NCBI GenBank assembly: GCA_029259935.1
Contig: JAJDEH010000362.1
Coordinates: 1-14,714, forward strand
Direction: 5' to 3'
Origin: Planctomycetota bacterium
Lineage (GTDB): Bacteria; Planctomycetota; Planctomycetia; Pirellulales; Pirellulaceae
DNA length: 14,714 nt
Each line of letters starts with the position of its first letter. Positions within the stretch are counted from its first letter, which is position 1. Below, one piece after another: positions 12,718 through 14,714 of this stretch. The position numbers were made by a program, and so were the translations under genes. The notes below the pieces were generated by a model that was not told the DNA's origin, searched no databases, and saw only the letters and a program-made list of their open reading frames with translations.

Positions 12718-13611
12718 ATGGCCAAGCCTACCTCTTCTTTCTTCGTCGATCCGCTCTACTCACGCATGGCCGAGGATCTGCATTTGGGCGGGATGAGTCA
12801 GCGGACTCATGATGGCTATTTGCGGGCGGTGCGGCAGTTGGCGGACTACTGTCAAACCTGGCCCGAGAAGATCACGGAGGGGCAACTCCGGCGATACTTC
12901 CTCTATCTCAAAAACGAAAAGCAGTTCGCTTATGGGTCACTCCGCGTCGCCTTTTCCGGCATCAAGTTCTTCTACACGCGGACCTGCAAACGGGCTTGGG
13001 ATACGCTCGCTCAGATGAAGCTGCAGAACGTGAAGAGCCTGCCGGAAGTGATCACGATTCCCCAGGTCCACCAGATCATCGACGCGACCACCAGCCAGCG
13101 GATCGCCGGCTACTTTTGGACCGTCTACTCGCTCGGGCTGCGCATGCAAGAGGGACTCAACCTGCAAGTTGGCGACATCGATGCGGCACGCGGCTTGGTG
13201 CATGTCCATCGCGGCAAGGGAGCTAAAGACCGCTACGTGCCGTTGCCCACCTCGACCCTTCGTCTACTGCGCGAGTATTGGGTCACGCACCGCCACAAGC
13301 GTCTCTTGTTCCCCGCCGAGGGTCGCAGCCACACGGGGAACTCCACGGCCGCAACTCCGATGAGTCCCACCGCGGTCCAGAGAGCGATGAAGAAGATCAC
13401 CCGCCAACTTGACTTTGGCAAGAAGGTCTCGATCCACACGCTGAGGCATTCCTACGCGACTCACTTGCTCGAAGCGGGCGTCTCTTTGCGAGCGATCCAA
13501 CAGTACCTGGGACACAGTTCGCTGCAAACGACCCTGGTCTACTTGCACCTGACCGACACGGCGGACGTCCAGGCACGTGAAGTGATCGAGCGAATCTTCA
13601 AGCGCGGATAA
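12718..13611 (+). CDS. Tyrosine recombinase of IS91-type composite element 2
   Basis: 297 aa from ATG 12718, with AAGGAG nine bases upstream. An N-terminal SAM-like domain (about 12-95; MAEDLHLGGMSQRTHDGYLRAV resembles its partner in element 1) is followed by a catalytic domain with R142 (GLRMQEG), K167 (RGKGAKDR), H240 and R243 (SIHTLRHSYATHLLEAG), H266 (LGHSS) and Y275 (LVYLHL). The set is complete, so the enzyme may be active. Like the recombinase at 7246-8160 it lacks the integron-integrase insert, so it is not IntI. The transposase gene begins 3 nt after its stop, so the two are translated together. Expression is probably damped by the hairpin over the ribosome-binding site. Confidence 0.92.
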   Translation: MAKPTSSFFVDPLYSRMAEDLHLGGMSQRTHDGYLRAVRQLADYCQTWPEKITEGQLRRYFLYLKNEKQFAYGSLRVAFSGIKFFYTRTCKRAWDTLAQMKLQNVKSLPEVITIPQVHQIIDATTSQRIAGYFWTVYSLGLRMQEGLNLQVGDIDAARGLVHVHRGKGAKDRYVPLPTSTLRLLREYWVTHRHKRLLFPAEGRSHTGNSTAATPMSPTAVQRAMKKITRQLDFGKKVSIHTLRHSYATHLLEAGVSLRAIQQYLGHSSLQTTLVYLHLTDTADVQAREVIERIFKRG

Positions 13612-13614
13612 GCC

Positions 13615-14370
13615 ATGCCCACCGTTGCGGACTGCCTGCGGCAGCACGCACCGGCCTACTTGGCGAAGTTTGGCCCTCGCGTTCCGATCGGTCATCGTAA
13701 GGTGATCGACGCCATTACGCGTTGCCGGACCGGAGAACTCGGCGGAGTCGTCTACCAGTGCGATGACTGTCAGCGGAGTCACTGGGTCGGTCGCTCGTGT
13801 GGCAATCGTCATTGCCCTGGCTGTGGCAAGGAGAAGACCGGCGCTTGGCTCGCCAAACAACAAGATCGCCTGATGCCGGTGCATCACTTTCTGGTCACCT
13901 TCACGGTTCCGGACCAGATCCGCTCGCTGCTGCGCGGCCATCCCCGGGGTGGCTACCGGGCGTTGTTCGCCGCCGCCGCCGAATCAATCCGTGACGTGGG
14001 TTCGGCGACCAAAAACTTGCGTGGTTGCCGGTTGGGATTCTTCGGCGTGCTGCATACTTGGGGTCGCGACCCCATGGTCTATCATCCTCACGTTCACTTC
14101 GTCGTTCCCGGCGGTGGAGTGCGCGAGGATCGATCGGCTTGGCAAGCGACCCCCAAGAACTTCCTGGTGCCCCACGCCGCCCTGACCCGCGTCTACAAGG
14201 CGAAGCTTGCCGATCACTTGCGCACGTGTGGCTTGTACAATTTGGTTCCTCCCACGGCCTGGAAGGGGAAGTTCGTCGTCGACATCAAGCCGGTCGGCGA
14301 CGGCCGCGCGGTGCTGAAGTATCTTGCTCCTTATGTGAACCGCGTGGCAATCAGCGATAACCGTGTGTAG
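13615..14370 (+). pseudogene. IS91-family (HUH, Y2) transposase, C-terminus removed by an IS21-type insertion
   Basis: ATG 13615 opens MPTVADCLRQHAPAYLAKFG. Visible parts are a zinc ribbon (C49, C52, C62, C67, C70; CGNRHCPGC), the HUH motif H159-V-H161 in LHTWGRDPMVYHPHVHFVVPGGG, and the catalytic tyrosines Y236 and Y240 in KYLAPYVNRVAISDNR. At residue 250 the frame meets the IS21 tip, whose TGTAG supplies a TAG stop. About 100-150 C-terminal residues normal for the family are missing. All catalytic residues remain, so partial activity is conceivable, but the element also lacks its transposase-side end and cannot move as a unit. Confidence 0.9.
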
Positions 14371-14469
14371 CGACAATTAGTTTTCCCGGTCAGCGACCAT
14401 TAGAAGCCCTGGGTTGACGGGAATTGCTAGCTTTGTTTGCGGGGCGATTCTTCCGCCAGCGACAATTAG
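14368..14469 (+). repeat. Three 13-base terminal repeats of the IS21-type element
   Basis: TAGCGACAATTAG (14368), CAGCGACCATTAG (14391) and CAGCGACAATTAG (14457) are direct repeats differing at one or two positions. They are spaced 23 and 66 bases apart. Repeats of this kind in IS21-family ends are transposase-binding sites. Confidence 0.85.
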
Positions 14470-14529
14470 AATTCCCGCCCAACGATGTTTCCTTCAACAT
14501 CGCATCTCCCGATTCTCATGGAGGTTGCG

Positions 14530-14714
14530 ATGATCACCGATGGACAAGTCAAGGAACTGCGGCGAATGCTTGCGCAAGGCAAGCCACTGGCCGCTTCGGC
14601 AAGGATGACACTCATGGATGAGAAGACTGCACGCAGCTATCGTGACGATGATCGTCTGCCCTCCCAGCGAAAAAGGCCTCGCGATTATCGAACTCGCGCC
14701 GACCCGTTCGCGGA
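14530..14714 (+). CDS. istA: IS21-family transposase IstA, N-terminal part (runs off the window)
   Basis: 61 codons visible: MITDGQVKELRRMLAQGKPL, then AASARMTLMDEKTARSYRDD and DRLPSQRKRPRDYRTRADPF. This is the characteristic IstA start, a helix-turn-helix for end binding followed by the KTARxYRDDDRLPSQRK linker. The DDE catalytic core lies beyond the edge. ATG 14530 is chosen; an in-frame ATG at 14518 is possible, but GGAGG (14520-14524) lies five bases before 14530 and favours the latter. Family assignment is firm from this N-terminus. Confidence 0.9.
   Translation, partial: MITDGQVKELRRMLAQGKPLAASARMTLMDEKTARSYRDDDRLPSQRKRPRDYRTRADPFA

Larger units (their letters stand above)
12608..14365 (+). 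mobile_element. Composite element 2: tyrosine recombinase + IS91-family transposase, truncated
   Basis: It starts where homology to the cassette end stops (after 12607) and is cut at 14364-14366 by an IS21-family end. It carries a recombinase and an IS91-type transposase separated by 3 nt, the design of element 1 in the opposite orientation. The two elements are clearly divergent at the protein level, so they are independent arrivals rather than one duplicated element. The left end is inferred from loss of the cassette gene, and the right end of the element is missing. Confidence 0.75.
14366..14714 (+). mobile_element. Left end of an IS21-family insertion sequence (continues past the window)
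   Basis: It begins TGTAGCGACAATTAG at or within two bases of 14366, interrupting the IS91 transposase. It carries three copies of a 13-base end repeat (14368-14380, 14391-14403, 14457-14469) of form YAGCGACMATTAG, the multiple terminal repeats typical of IS21-family ends, where the transposase binds. An istA-type gene begins at 14530. A small hairpin CGATGTT/AACATCG lies at 14483-14502. The other end, istB and the target duplication are outside the window. Confidence 0.85.

Noticed and set aside
12718..13611. Tyrosine recombinase at the array edge as IntI with an adjacent attI
   Set aside because: Same missing insert; it is directed away from the array but lies 3 nt from a transposase gene, unlike intI. 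No attI-like sequence was seen at 12608-12717.

Overview
The window looks like a piece of a Planctomycetota chromosome, most likely from the Pirellulales/Rhodopirellula group. This rests on the operon at 168-4278: a secreted cytochrome-c/DUF1549/DUF1553 protein followed by a DUF1501 protein, a pair greatly expanded in that phylum. No rRNA or tRNA was seen, so a finer placement is not possible.

Layout. (1) 168-4278, plus strand: a two-gene operon of ordinary chromosomal character. (2) 4296-12607: an array of small unrelated genes, every one on the minus strand. Most are followed by an imperfect inverted repeat of about 60-90 bp that reads as an integron attC recombination site. Supporting signs are RYYYAAC-like and GTTRRRY-like outer boxes, stop codons lying in the first box, two extra bases in one arm exactly six bases apart (as in known attC sites), and a shared 13-base motif in the loop. 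No integron integrase is present, so the window shows a CALIN (cluster of attC sites lacking an integrase) or the distal part of a chromosomal integron whose integrase would lie beyond the right edge. (3) Two separate mobile elements of one design, a tyrosine recombinase plus an IS91-family HUH (Y2) transposase. One sits inside the array (about 5835-8339, minus strand, transposase broken by a TGA codon). The other caps its right side (about 12608-14365, plus strand, transposase cut off by an insertion). (4) From about 14366 to the edge: the left end of an IS21-family element, with three copies of a 13-base end repeat and the start of istA.

The cassette genes encode small proteins: a HAD-like phosphatase, three secreted or lipoprotein-like proteins, a short leucine-rich protein and several of no recognised family. 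At the 4.8-5.6 kb end the array is degraded. A small palindromic repeat (a REP/MITE-like GGGGTCGGGAG family) occurs twice, each time across the 3' end of a cassette gene and with no attC beside it.

The genes of the array probably do not act together. What links them is the way they were gathered: integrase-mediated cassette capture, followed by IS91-type, REP-like and IS21 insertions. The strongest findings are the array itself, a hybrid attC whose breakpoint falls at a G/TT triplet, a short class of hairpin sites with a flipped core, and the position of both recombinase+IS91 elements directly against attC sites.
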